Positions 33,701-54,800 of a stretch of DNA of 64,000 bases are shown here, piece by piece (position 1 is the stretch's first letter; each line of letters begins with the position of its first letter). Under the pieces are notes generated by a model. That model searched no databases. It was not told the DNA's origin and saw only the letters and a list, made by a program, of their open reading frames with translations. The position numbers were made by a program, and so were the translations under genes. The DNA comes from Pseudomonas sp. dw_612 (GTDB lineage: Bacteria > Pseudomonadota > Gammaproteobacteria > Pseudomonadales > Pseudomonadaceae): the NCBI RefSeq assembly GCF_018449725.1, contig NZ_JAAVVC010000004.1, forward strand, positions 1 to 64,000, read 5' to 3'.

Positions 33701-33900
33701 GCAACTGACCCTGCGGGCCCGGGAACACTTCGGCGTCGACGTCACGCTCAAGGCGTTGTTCGAACACGCATCGTTGCGTGAATTGGCCGACCTCATCACG
33801 ACCCTGCAACTGGCGCTGTACGAGTCAGAAGTGCTGCTCGATCTCGAGCGGGAACTGGCTTCGTTATCAGAAAGCGACTTGCTCGCGATCGTCTCCAAGG

Positions 33901-33908
<8 letters not shown>
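18762..33908 (+). CDS. Mycin-type NRPS, modules 1-5 (C-A-T / C-A-T / E/C-A-T / C-A-T / E/C-deltaA-T)
   Basis: 5048 aa, no thioesterase. Module 1: C (HHMVADG near residue 153, WLDQ/YNIG starter-type front), A code D-V-W-H-L-S-L-I-D = Ser, T near 1017. Module 2: C (HHIVSDG near 1208), A code D-L-E-H-N-T-T-V-S, which I recall as 2,4-diaminobutyrate, T near 2075. Module 3: dual E/C (HHLLGHEGD near 2181, HHMVSDH near 2300), A code D-I-L-Q-L-G-V-I-W, Gly-type, T near 3161. Module 4: C (HHIVTDG near 3355), A code D-L-K-N-V-G-S-D-V, homoserine-like from memory, T near 4219. Module 5: dual E/C (HHLLGHAGD near 4324), an A remnant only, T near 4973, then a helical tail that is probably a docking segment. 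The E/C positions make residues 2 and 4 D-configured. Start 18762 has AGGTG 9 nt upstream; an earlier in-frame ATG at 18681 lacks a ribosome site. The stop overlaps the next NRPS start. Ser-Dab-Gly-Hse matches residues 1-4 of syringotoxin and, as I recall, nunamycin. Confidence 0.94.
32960..33570 (+). other. Truncated, degenerate adenylation domain of module 5
   Basis: After the module-5 E/C domain the protein jumps from the usual pre-A linker (LVEFSQKKPDD) straight to the region before core A6 (PRLYVLDPSGQLAP). Cores A1-A5, including the P-loop and all specificity residues, are absent (about 370 aa). What remains is altered: A6 lacks its VARGYLN segment, A7 reads YQSGDLGRW, A8 reads GSLDDQFTIGGVRIEADEIE instead of the usual Q-V-K-I-R-G form. 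The A10 Lys motif NGKLDRR is intact, as is the carrier domain after it. The reading frame is continuous. It cannot activate an amino acid by itself. Confidence 0.92.
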
Positions 33909-47475
<13,567 letters not shown>

Positions 47476-47485
47476 CAGGGTGTTG

Positions 47486-47520
47486 AAAGCCGACCAACAA
47501 ACAGACCGTTGGTCGGCTTT
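47486..47520 (+). terminator. Stem-loop after the mycin NRPS operon
   Basis: Perfect 12-bp arms AAAGCCGACCAA (47486-47497) and TTGGTCGGCTTT (47509-47520), 11-nt loop, 11 bp after the NRPS stop. The T run is short (TTTGT), so termination may be moderate. The rest of the 423-bp gap to the luxR gene holds regulatory-looking repeats and no gene. Confidence 0.75.
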
Positions 47521-47714
47521 GTCCTACAAAATTGCCCTACACACCACAAATGATGGCCATTTGGCACCTATTTGATCCCGACCACTTGCGTACTGAATAA
47601 AAGGTTCTACCTTTCAAATGCTTATCCTTCTTACAAACGCTAGTTTCGAACAAATGTTTACGTCGGCACGGAGGCCGAAATCTATGCTTATTGACGCCAA
47701 TTTTGTGACATGCC

Positions 47715-47734
47715 TGTCCCTGTATCCCCCTACA
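47715..47734. promoter_or_regulatory. syr-syp-box-like site upstream of the luxR gene
   Basis: Reads TGTCCCT-N6-CCCTACA, sharing TGTCCCT with the 18541 site and the same 20-bp TGT...ACA frame with the others. It is 165 bp upstream of the regulator's start, suggesting autoregulation or control by a related activator. Confidence 0.45.
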
Positions 47735-47753
47735 TACACCTATAAACCTGTAG

Positions 47754-47767
47754 GTTTTAATAATTCA
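47754..47767. promoter_or_regulatory. Inverted repeat AAACCT-GT-AGGTTT
   Basis: Perfect 6-bp arms with a 2-bp spacer in an AT-rich stretch upstream of the luxR gene. ACCTGTAGG recalls half of a lux box, but the second half is absent. Function unknown. Confidence 0.35.
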
Positions 47768-47780
47768 CCCACGCTGAATC

Positions 47781-47801
47781 GATTTAGTCGTGCACTAAAT
47801 C
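47781..47801. promoter_or_regulatory. Inverted repeat GATTTAGT-N5-ACTAAATC
   Basis: Perfect 8-bp arms around CGTGC, 98 bp upstream of the chosen luxR start and 14 bp downstream of the previous repeat. A protein-binding site for a dimer is plausible; nothing similar was seen at the other promoters. Confidence 0.4.
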
Positions 47802-47898
47802 AATGAAACGCAACGGTGGAAATTTGACATGGGGGCAGGGTTATTTTCGACCGGGCGGTCGGAAACCAGGTCAGCCAGCGATTTTGGTATGCAGGCTT

Positions 47899-48729
47899 AT
47901 GAATCGAATCAGTAGCGTACGAAATATAGAGAATCCGCATATCTATTTCGAACTAGGGAAACTGATTTCAAGCGTAGGGCATGAACACTTCGTTGCGAAT
48001 ATGCATCAACTGATCGGAACATCGGTTTCCGTCAGTCTGGTGGAACTCAGCGAGTGGACAACAGACGACAGCCAGGGAAGCGTCATCGACATTCAATCCC
48101 TTGGCACCGCAGGCCTCCCAGAGGACATTGCGTCGCCCTCCCTCCCTTGTTCCATTACCCCCCGGCAACGAGACGAACACCCACTCATGCAACGGATTCT
48201 TGAAGTGGACGATTCCATCCTGATTCACATGAACGCACCGATGATGGACGCCAGGGGTTATCAACTCAGCAGCGCGACCCATCAATGCAGCCTCGTTTCA
48301 GGCAAGGGCAATCGACGTTGTGTGATCTCGTTGCACCGCCCCTTGCTGGACCGTGACTTTTCCCTGAGCGAATTATCGTTTCTGAAAAACCTCTCGGAAA
48401 CGCTGTTGCCACTGGTTGAGCGGCATGCGCGGATCAGTCGCCAGGTCAGCGTCCGCAAGGTCGCGAACCCGATGACCCGGCCCGTCGTGGCCTTTGAGCA
48501 GACACCGCTGCAACGGGATTTCAACGAACGGCTGATGCTCTGCGACGTGGCCCTGTCGGCACGGGAAAAAGAGGTGTGCCTGGGGCTGCTGACCGGCGGG
48601 ACCGTGCCCGAAATGGCGGAAAAACTCTGCGTCAAGAACAGCTCCGTCGAAACCTACCTCAAGCGTGCCGCGGCCAAACTCGGCGTGAGCGGTCGGCACG
48701 GATTGGCCAAATGGATGATCGGGGCGTAG
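47899..48729 (+). CDS. LuxR-family transcriptional regulator
   Basis: 276 aa. The C-terminal LuxR helix-turn-helix is clear: LSAREKEVCLGLLTGGTVPEMA followed by VKNSSVETYLKRAAAKLGVSGR. The N-terminal 200 residues show no receiver domain and no recognisable autoinducer-binding signature. Start 47899 was chosen for AGG 5 nt upstream and because the protein then begins in the conserved-looking MNRISSVRN; ATG 47803 would add 32 residues. LuxR-type proteins of this architecture (SalA, SyrF, SyrG in P. syringae; NunF in a nunamycin producer, from memory) activate such clusters through the syr-syp box. Its place between the mycin and brabantamide-like operons fits a cluster regulator. Confidence 0.88.
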   Translation: MNRISSVRNIENPHIYFELGKLISSVGHEHFVANMHQLIGTSVSVSLVELSEWTTDDSQGSVIDIQSLGTAGLPEDIASPSLPCSITPRQRDEHPLMQRILEVDDSILIHMNAPMMDARGYQLSSATHQCSLVSGKGNRRCVISLHRPLLDRDFSLSELSFLKNLSETLLPLVERHARISRQVSVRKVANPMTRPVVAFEQTPLQRDFNERLMLCDVALSAREKEVCLGLLTGGTVPEMAEKLCVKNSSVETYLKRAAAKLGVSGRHGLAKWMIGA

Positions 48730-48745
48730 CGCCCCTTCCCGCTCC

Positions 48746-48760
48746 GTCACAGCCTGTGAC
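48746..48760. promoter_or_regulatory. Perfect palindrome GTCACAG-C-CTGTGAC before the outer-membrane channel gene
   Basis: 7-bp perfect arms around one base, 55 bp upstream of the start codon of the first gene of the brabantamide-like operon and 17 bp after the luxR stop. Position suits an operator. It is unrelated to the TGT-N14-ACA sites. Confidence 0.45.
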
Positions 48761-48815
48761 CTGACATCGCAGGCTTCGAATAAAGAAAGCGCCCAATCCC
48801 CAGCGAGGCTGGTCA

Positions 48816-50237
48816 ATGAGCAAGTCCCCGATGTCCCTGGCGGCCGTTGCGTTTGTTCTCGGCGGTTGTTCGTTAATACCGGACTACCAGCGGCCGGCCG
48901 CGCCGATCGCCCAGCAGTACCCGCAAAGCCCTGCCTATGCGCCGACCCAGGCCGCCAACGGCTCCGCTGCCGAACAAGGCTGGCGCGATCAGTTTCGCGA
49001 TCCGGCGTTGCAGCAGTTGATCCAGAGCGCCTTGAGCAACAACCGCGACCTGCGCGTAGCGGCATTGAACGTCGAGGCGTATCGGGCGCAATACCAGATT
49101 CAGCGTGCAGACTTGTACCCGGCGGTTTCCGCCAGCGGTTCCGGTACGCGCCAGCGCACTCCGGGTGATCTGTCGTCCACCGGCGAGGCCGTTACCAGCG
49201 GTTCCTACTCGGCAGGCTTGGGCATCAGCGCTTATGAACTGGACCTGTTTGGCCGCATCCGCAGCCTCAGCCAGGAAGCCATGCAGGTTTACCTGTCCAG
49301 CGAAGAGGCCCAACGCAGCACGCAACTGAGCCTGGTCGCCAATGTGGCCACGGCCTACCTGACCTGGCGTGCGGATCAGGAGTTGCTGGTCCTGACGCAA
49401 GACACCCTCAAATCCTATGAAGAAAGCCTGCGCCTGACCACGCGCAGCAATGCGGTTGGCGTGGCGTCTGCGCTGGATGTCAGCCAGGCCCGGACCACCG
49501 TCGAAGGGGCCCGCGCCAATCTGGCGAAGTTTCAACGGCAGGTGGCGCAGGACATGAATGGCCTGACCCTGCTGGTCGGTACATCGGTGCCGGACAATCT
49601 GCCGGCACTTCCATTGGCGTCAAACCTGCTCACCGAAGTCCCGGCCGGGCTGCCGTCGGACCTGTTGCAACGGCGCCCCGATATTCTGCAAGCGGAATAC
49701 CTGCTCAAGTCCGCGAATGCCGACATCGGCGCCGCCCGTGCCGCGTTCTTCCCCAGCATTACCCTGACGGCCAACGCCGGGACCTCCAGCTCGCAACTGT
49801 CCGGGCTGTTCAAGGGTGGGTCCGGCAGTTGGCTGTTCCAGCCGCAAATCAACTTGCCGATTTTCAATGCCGGCAGTCTGCGGGCGAGCCTCGATTACTC
49901 GAAAATCCAGAAAGACATCCGCGTTTCGCAGTATGAGAAGTCAATCCAGACCGCGTTTCAGGAAGTCTCCGACGGCCTCGCGGCACGCAAGACCTACAGC
50001 GAACAACTGACCGCGCAACGCGATCTCGTGCAGGCGAACCAGGATTACTACCGGTTGGCCGAGCGTCGTTATCGCATTGGTGTCGACAACAACCTGACCT
50101 TTCTCGACGCACAACGCTCCCTGTTCAGTGCCCAGCAAACGCTGATCACCGACCGGCTCGCACAGCTGACCTCCGAGGTCGGGCTGTACAAGGCGCTGGG
50201 CGGAGGCTGGGCCGAACGCTTGAATGTTGCATTGTGA
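48816..50237 (+). CDS. Outer-membrane efflux lipoprotein, OprM/NodT family
   Basis: 473 aa. A signal peptide ends in the lipobox VLGGC, so it should be lipid-anchored in the outer membrane. Two TolC-type repeats follow, with [19 protein letters not shown] in the first and [21 protein letters not shown] in the second, and a [15 protein letters not shown] segment between. Length is normal for OprM-type channels. GAGG lies 9 nt before the start. Syringomycin producers carry a complete RND system (PseABC); here no periplasmic adaptor or RND pump is next to it. It probably pairs with an inner-membrane transporter elsewhere, or with the ABC or MFS exporter of this island. Confidence 0.9.
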   Translation: MSKSPMSLAAVAFVLGGCSLIPDYQRPAAPIAQQYPQSPAYAPTQAANGSAAEQGWRDQFRDPALQQLIQSALSNNRDLRVAALNVEAYRAQYQIQRADLYPAVSASGSGTRQRTPGDLSSTGEAVTSGSYSAGLGISAYELDLFGRIRSLSQEAMQVYLSSEEAQRSTQLSLVANVATAYLTWRADQELLVLTQDTLKSYEESLRLTTRSNAVGVASALDVSQARTTVEGARANLAKFQRQVAQDMNGLTLLVGTSVPDNLPALPLASNLLTEVPAGLPSDLLQRRPDILQAEYLLKSANADIGAARAAFFPSITLTANAGTSSSQLSGLFKGGSGSWLFQPQINLPIFNAGSLRASLDYSKIQKDIRVSQYEKSIQTAFQEVSDGLAARKTYSEQLTAQRDLVQANQDYYRLAERRYRIGVDNNLTFLDAQRSLFSAQQTLITDRLAQLTSEVGLYKALGGGWAERLNVAL

Positions 50238-50248
50238 GGGCAATGAAA

Positions 50249-50434
50249 ATGAACACATTCGAACCGGGTGAATACGTCCGCTTACGCGCGGGCGGCAGAA
50301 AGATGATTGTCAAACACCCTTCCTTCACTTCCGACCTGCCGGGCACGCCGTTGGTGCCTTGTGAATACCGGGAGAAAAAACGCACGGTGTTGGGCTTCTA
50401 CGCGGCACGCGATCTGATCGCCGCACCGGCCTGA
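50249..50434 (+). CDS. Small protein, possibly YodC/DUF2158-like
   Basis: 61 aa starting MNTFEPGEYVRLRAGG, with a central VPCEYREKK segment. The pattern of a G-E-x-V-x-L-x-x-G-G start, a central Cys and short beta-rich length resembles DUF2158 (YodC) proteins, whose role is unknown. GAGGG at 50236-50240, overlapping the stop of the channel gene, is 8 nt before ATG 50249, which decides the start over GTG 50234 and ATG 50243. It lies 37 bp before the glycosyltransferase, within the operon. Confidence 0.6.
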   Translation: MNTFEPGEYVRLRAGGRKMIVKHPSFTSDLPGTPLVPCEYREKKRTVLGFYAARDLIAAPA

Positions 50435-50471
50435 GCCGCAACCACCAGATCACTCAACAGGACGGATTCTT

Positions 50472-51740
50472 ATGCATGTGATCATTACGGCCATCGGCTC
50501 CGCCGGTGACGTTCATCCTTTTGTCGGTATCGGCCGCGCGCTCGCCGCACGGGGCCACCGCATAACGTTTTGCGCCAGTGCCGCGTTCGCCCCGCTCATC
50601 GAGCGCTGCGGCTTCACCTTTTTACCGCTGGGCACCGCCGAAGAATATGAGGCGGTCATGGCTGACCCGGCATTGTGGCGCACCCGAACCTCGCTCCCCA
50701 CTCTCTGGAAAAGCGTCGCCAGTACGTTGCGCGAGCAGTACCGGATGCTGGAGGCGGCGTGTGATGACGAGACGGTGATGCTCGGTTCCCTGTGGGCATT
50801 TTCGGCCCGTCTGCTCCAGGAAAAACACGGCATTCCGCTGATCACCGCGCAAGTCTCGCCGTTCGGCTTCTGGTCGGCCGCCTCGCCTTCGGTGCATCCG
50901 CCGGGCACCAACCTGCCAGCCTTTGTACCTTCCCCGGTGAAACGCCTGGTGCTGCGTTTGGTCGAGCGGGCCTTTCTGGACGGACTGATGAAACCGGAAC
51001 TCAATCGCTTTCGCCGCGAGCTGGGATTGCCACCGACCAAGCGAATTATCAGCGAATGGATCTGCTCACCCGACGGGGTATTGGGCTTGTTCCCGCAGTG
51101 GTTCGCCAAGGTCGCATCGGACTGGCCGCGCCAGACCGTATTGACCGGTTTTCCACTGTTCGACGAATCCGGATTCCAGCAACGCGACAGCGAACTGGAC
51201 GACTTTCTCAGTGAAGAATCACCGGTGGTGTTTACCCCGGGTTCGACCCAGGTCAATGGGGAAGAATATTTCGCCGCTGCTGTTGCCGCGCTGAAAGCGG
51301 TCAACCGTCGCGGGGTGTTCCTGACCCGGCAACCGGTGGACCCGGCAATGGCCGCCCCAGGGCAAATCCTGGTGCGCCGCTACGTGCCGATGAGCCGCAT
51401 CCTGGCCAACACCGCCGCACTGGTGCACCACGGTGGCGTCGGCACCACGGCCCTGGCGATGGCCGCCGGCGTACCGCAAGTCGCGACGCCGTTTGCCCAT
51501 GACCAGTTCGACAACGCTGCACGGATGGAGCGTCTGGGTTGCGGCGTGAGCTTATTGCCTCCGGCCTCCGGTGAAGCGCTGGCCAAGGCACTGGACACGG
51601 TGTTGACCAGCCCTGAAGTGCACGCCAATTGCGCTCACTATCGTGCGTTGATTCCCAGCGGCGATAGCGCCAGTGAAGCGGCCGCGCTACAGATCGAGGC
51701 ACTGGCACGGGCTCGCTTGAAGACGTCCCGCGTCGCGTAG
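50472..51740 (+). CDS. braA: GT1-family (RhlB-like) glycosyltransferase, BraA-like
   Basis: 422 aa GT-B protein. The N-terminal acceptor half begins MHVIITAIGSAGDVHPFVGIG; the C-terminal donor half has the family signature LVHHGGVGTTALAMAAGVPQ followed by FAHDQFDNAARMERLG. RhlB-type rhamnosyltransferases share this form. With a Ser/Pro NRPS and a flavin monooxygenase directly downstream, the trio matches braA-braB-braC as I recall them for brabantamide, a rhamnosylated bicyclic cyclocarbamate. It should transfer a deoxysugar, probably L-rhamnose, to the hydroxy-fatty-acid-derived part. AGGA 9 nt before the ATG. The sugar is inferred, not read. Confidence 0.83.
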   Translation: MHVIITAIGSAGDVHPFVGIGRALAARGHRITFCASAAFAPLIERCGFTFLPLGTAEEYEAVMADPALWRTRTSLPTLWKSVASTLREQYRMLEAACDDETVMLGSLWAFSARLLQEKHGIPLITAQVSPFGFWSAASPSVHPPGTNLPAFVPSPVKRLVLRLVERAFLDGLMKPELNRFRRELGLPPTKRIISEWICSPDGVLGLFPQWFAKVASDWPRQTVLTGFPLFDESGFQQRDSELDDFLSEESPVVFTPGSTQVNGEEYFAAAVAALKAVNRRGVFLTRQPVDPAMAAPGQILVRRYVPMSRILANTAALVHHGGVGTTALAMAAGVPQVATPFAHDQFDNAARMERLGCGVSLLPPASGEALAKALDTVLTSPEVHANCAHYRALIPSGDSASEAAALQIEALARARLKTSRVA

Positions 51741-51777
51741 TCGGGTTTCGCCACACACACCTTAACCGCTAATCCCA

Positions 51778-51823
51778 GCAACGGACTCCTGACCTCCGTT
51801 GCTTCGCCACGCCTGCGCGAAGC
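51778..51823 (+). other. Two overlapping hairpins in the braA-braB gap
   Basis: Arms GCAACGGA/TCCGTTGC (51778-51802) and GCTTCGC/GCGAAGC (51801-51823) share two bases, so both cannot form fully at once. They fill part of the 135-bp gap between the glycosyltransferase and the NRPS. They could be an mRNA processing or attenuation element; no T run follows. Confidence 0.3.
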
Positions 51824-51875
51824 CTCGGTCGTCACGCTTTTCATCAGTTTTTGGGCCCGGCCCACGGAGAACTTT

Positions 51876-54800
51876 ATGACTCAGGCCAAGCCCGTTTTGG
51901 GTGACCTGCTTTACCCGCTGACGGCCCCGCAACTGGATATCTGGCTGGACCAGCGGCTGCACGAAGACTCACCGCTGTACAACATCGGCGGTTATGCCCG
52001 GATCAACGGCGCGGTGGATGCCACCCGGATGCAGCACGCGATCGACCAAGTGGTCAGTCGCCACGACGCGCTGCGCACGCAACTGGTGCCGGGTTCGGTG
52101 GATCATCCGCTGCCGCGCCAACGATTCCTGGCGTCGGTCAGCGCCGCGTATTCCTTGATCGATGTCTCCGCACAGGCCAACCCCGAGGCTGCCGCCCTGG
52201 CGCTGCTGGAAGAAAACCTGCAAACGCCGTTTTCCTTTGACGACGGCTTGCTGTATCGCACCGAACTGCTCAAGGTGCGCGAAGACCTGTACTACTTTTT
52301 CTTCAATTGCCATCACCTGATCGTCGACGGCTGGTCCTTTGCCATGATCGGCAAGGCCATCAGCGAGGCGTACTCCGCAACGGCACCGATGCTGCCGGCG
52401 CCGAGTTATCAGGCCTATCTCGAACAACACAGCAGTGACAAGGCCTCGGCGGCGCTCCAGCGTCAACGCCAATACTGGCTGGAAAAATACCGCACGTTGC
52501 CTGAACCGCTGCTCGCGCCCCGCCCTGAAAGCCGTGTCGGGCAACGCCTGACGCCGAGCCAGAACCACACCTGGCGCTTGCCCCGTGCGCTTTACAATCG
52601 CCTCGGCGAATTGGCGAAGGCAAGCGGCCAAGGGACGATTTTCCATGTGATGCTCGGCGCGCTATACAGCTACTTTGCCCGGGTTGCCCAACGCGATGAG
52701 ATCGTGATCGGCCTGCCGATCCTCAACCGCGCCAACGCCGCGCACAAGGCCACGGTCGGTTTGTTCGTCGGCATGAGCCCGGTGCGTCTGAGCCTCGGCA
52801 CGGACCTGGCGTTCAGCGAGTTGGTGAGCAAAATTGCCCTGACGCTCAAACAGGATTACCGCTATCAGCGTTACCCGTTGAGTGAGCTGAACCGTGAACT
52901 CGGGTTGCAGAATATCGGCCGCTGGCAGTTGTTCGATTTGGTGGTGTCCTTCGAGCAGGACCAGGACACGTGGTACGACTCGACCCTCGCGCACCCGGTC
53001 AAACTCAGCAACGGCTATGAACAGAATCCCTTGGCCATGCACGTGCGTGAGGCCGGGCCGGACGATGATGTGTGGATGCATTTCATCTACAACGAAGCGT
53101 ACTTTGACGCGCCGCAGATCGAGGCGCTGCAACAGCGTTTTATGCGCATCCTGCACAGTGTGGCGGATGATTTCGAGGTGCCGGTGAGTGCCCTGGAGCT
53201 GATGCCGGCCGCAGAACGCGTTCTGTTGGACGAATGGAATCGCACCGAGGTTGATTACCCGAAAAAGCCGCTGCTGCATCAACTCATCGAGGCCCAGGTT
53301 GCGGCTCGCCCGGACGCGATTGCCGTACGCTTCGAGCACCAATCGCTGACCTACGACGCACTGAACCGCCAGGCCAATCAACTGGCTCACGCGTTGCTGG
53401 AAACCGGGATCCGTCCGGACGACCGCATTGCCATCTGCGTAGAGCGCAGCCTGGAAATGGTCGTGGGTCTGCTGGGCATTCTCAAAGCCGGGGCCGCCTA
53501 TGTGCCGCTGGACCCGGGCTATCCCGCCGACCGCTTGAGCCACATGCTCAGCGACAGCGCCCCCGTCGCCCTACTCACCACCCGTGCCTTGCTGACCCAC
53601 CTGCCTGCCGTGACGGTGCCGGTGTTGTGTCTCGACACCGACCACGAACGCCTGGCTCGGCAACCGATTGAAAACCCCGTCCTCGGGCTCACGCCGCAAC
53701 ACCTCGCCTATGTGATTTACACCTCAGGCTCCACCGGCCTGCCCAAAGGCGTGATGAACCAGCATGACGGCGTCGTCAACCGCCTGCTCTGGGCTCGCGA
53801 TGCTTACGGCGTCGATGAGCACAGCATCATCCTGCAGAAGACCCCGTTCAGTTTCGACGTGTCGGTCTGGGAGTTTTTCCTGCCGCTGCTCAGCGGTGCG
53901 CAACTGGTGGTGGCGGCGCCCGGCGGGCATCAGGATCCCGGCTATTTGATGGACATCATGGCCAGCGCCGGCATCACGCTGCTGCATTTCGTGCCGTCGA
54001 TGTTGCAGGTGTTTCTCGACCAGGCCGATCCACAGCGTTTGCCGGCACTCAAGCAGGTGCTGTGCAGTGGCGAAGCGTTGCCGTATGCCTTGCAGGAGCG
54101 TTTTTTCGAACGTCTGCCACAGGTGCAGTTGCACAACCTCTACGGTCCGACCGAAGCGGCCATCGACGTTACGGCCTGGCATTGCCGGTCCGACGTGCAC
54201 AACGGCATCGTGCCGATCGGCCTGCCCATCGCCAACACGCAACTGCATGTCCTCGACGCAAACCTGCAACCGCTGCCGCCGGGCGTCGCCGGCGAGCTGC
54301 ACATCGGTGGCATCGGTGTCGCGCGGGGCTACTTGAATCGCCCCGAGCTGACGGCGGAACGGTTTATTCGTGATCCGTTCCAGACTGATCCCCAGGCGCG
54401 CCTGTACAAGACTGGCGATCTGGGCCGTTGGTTGCCGGATGGCAGCCTCGAATACCTGGGCCGTAATGATTTCCAGGTAAAAATTCGGGGCCTGCGCATT
54501 GAACTGGGCGAGATCGAATCACGGCTGATGGCGTACGAAGGCGTCAAGGAAGCGGTGGTGATTGCCCATCAAGAGGCCGAAGGCGATGCCTGGCTCTGTG
54601 CCTACTTTGTAGCCGCACCCGGTTTTGAGCTTTCAGCAACGGCATTGCAGCAAGCTTTGCACCAGCAAGTCCCCGACTACATGGTGCCCCGGCATCTGAT
54701 CCAGCTCGACCAATTCCCGTTGAACGCCAACGGCAAGCTCGACCGCAAGGCCCTGCCCGAACCCGATGAAACCTTGGGCAGCCGCGACGCAACGGCGCCG

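Noticed and set aside
33778..33900. Longer N terminus for the second mycin NRPS
   Set aside because: The extension lies entirely within the coding end of the upstream NRPS, and its translation has no NRPS similarity; ATG 33901 overlapping the stop is the usual arrangement.
47754..47767. Complete lux box for a quorum-sensing LuxR
   Set aside because: Only half of the lux-box sequence matches, no luxI gene is present, and the regulator shows no recognisable autoinducer-binding signature.
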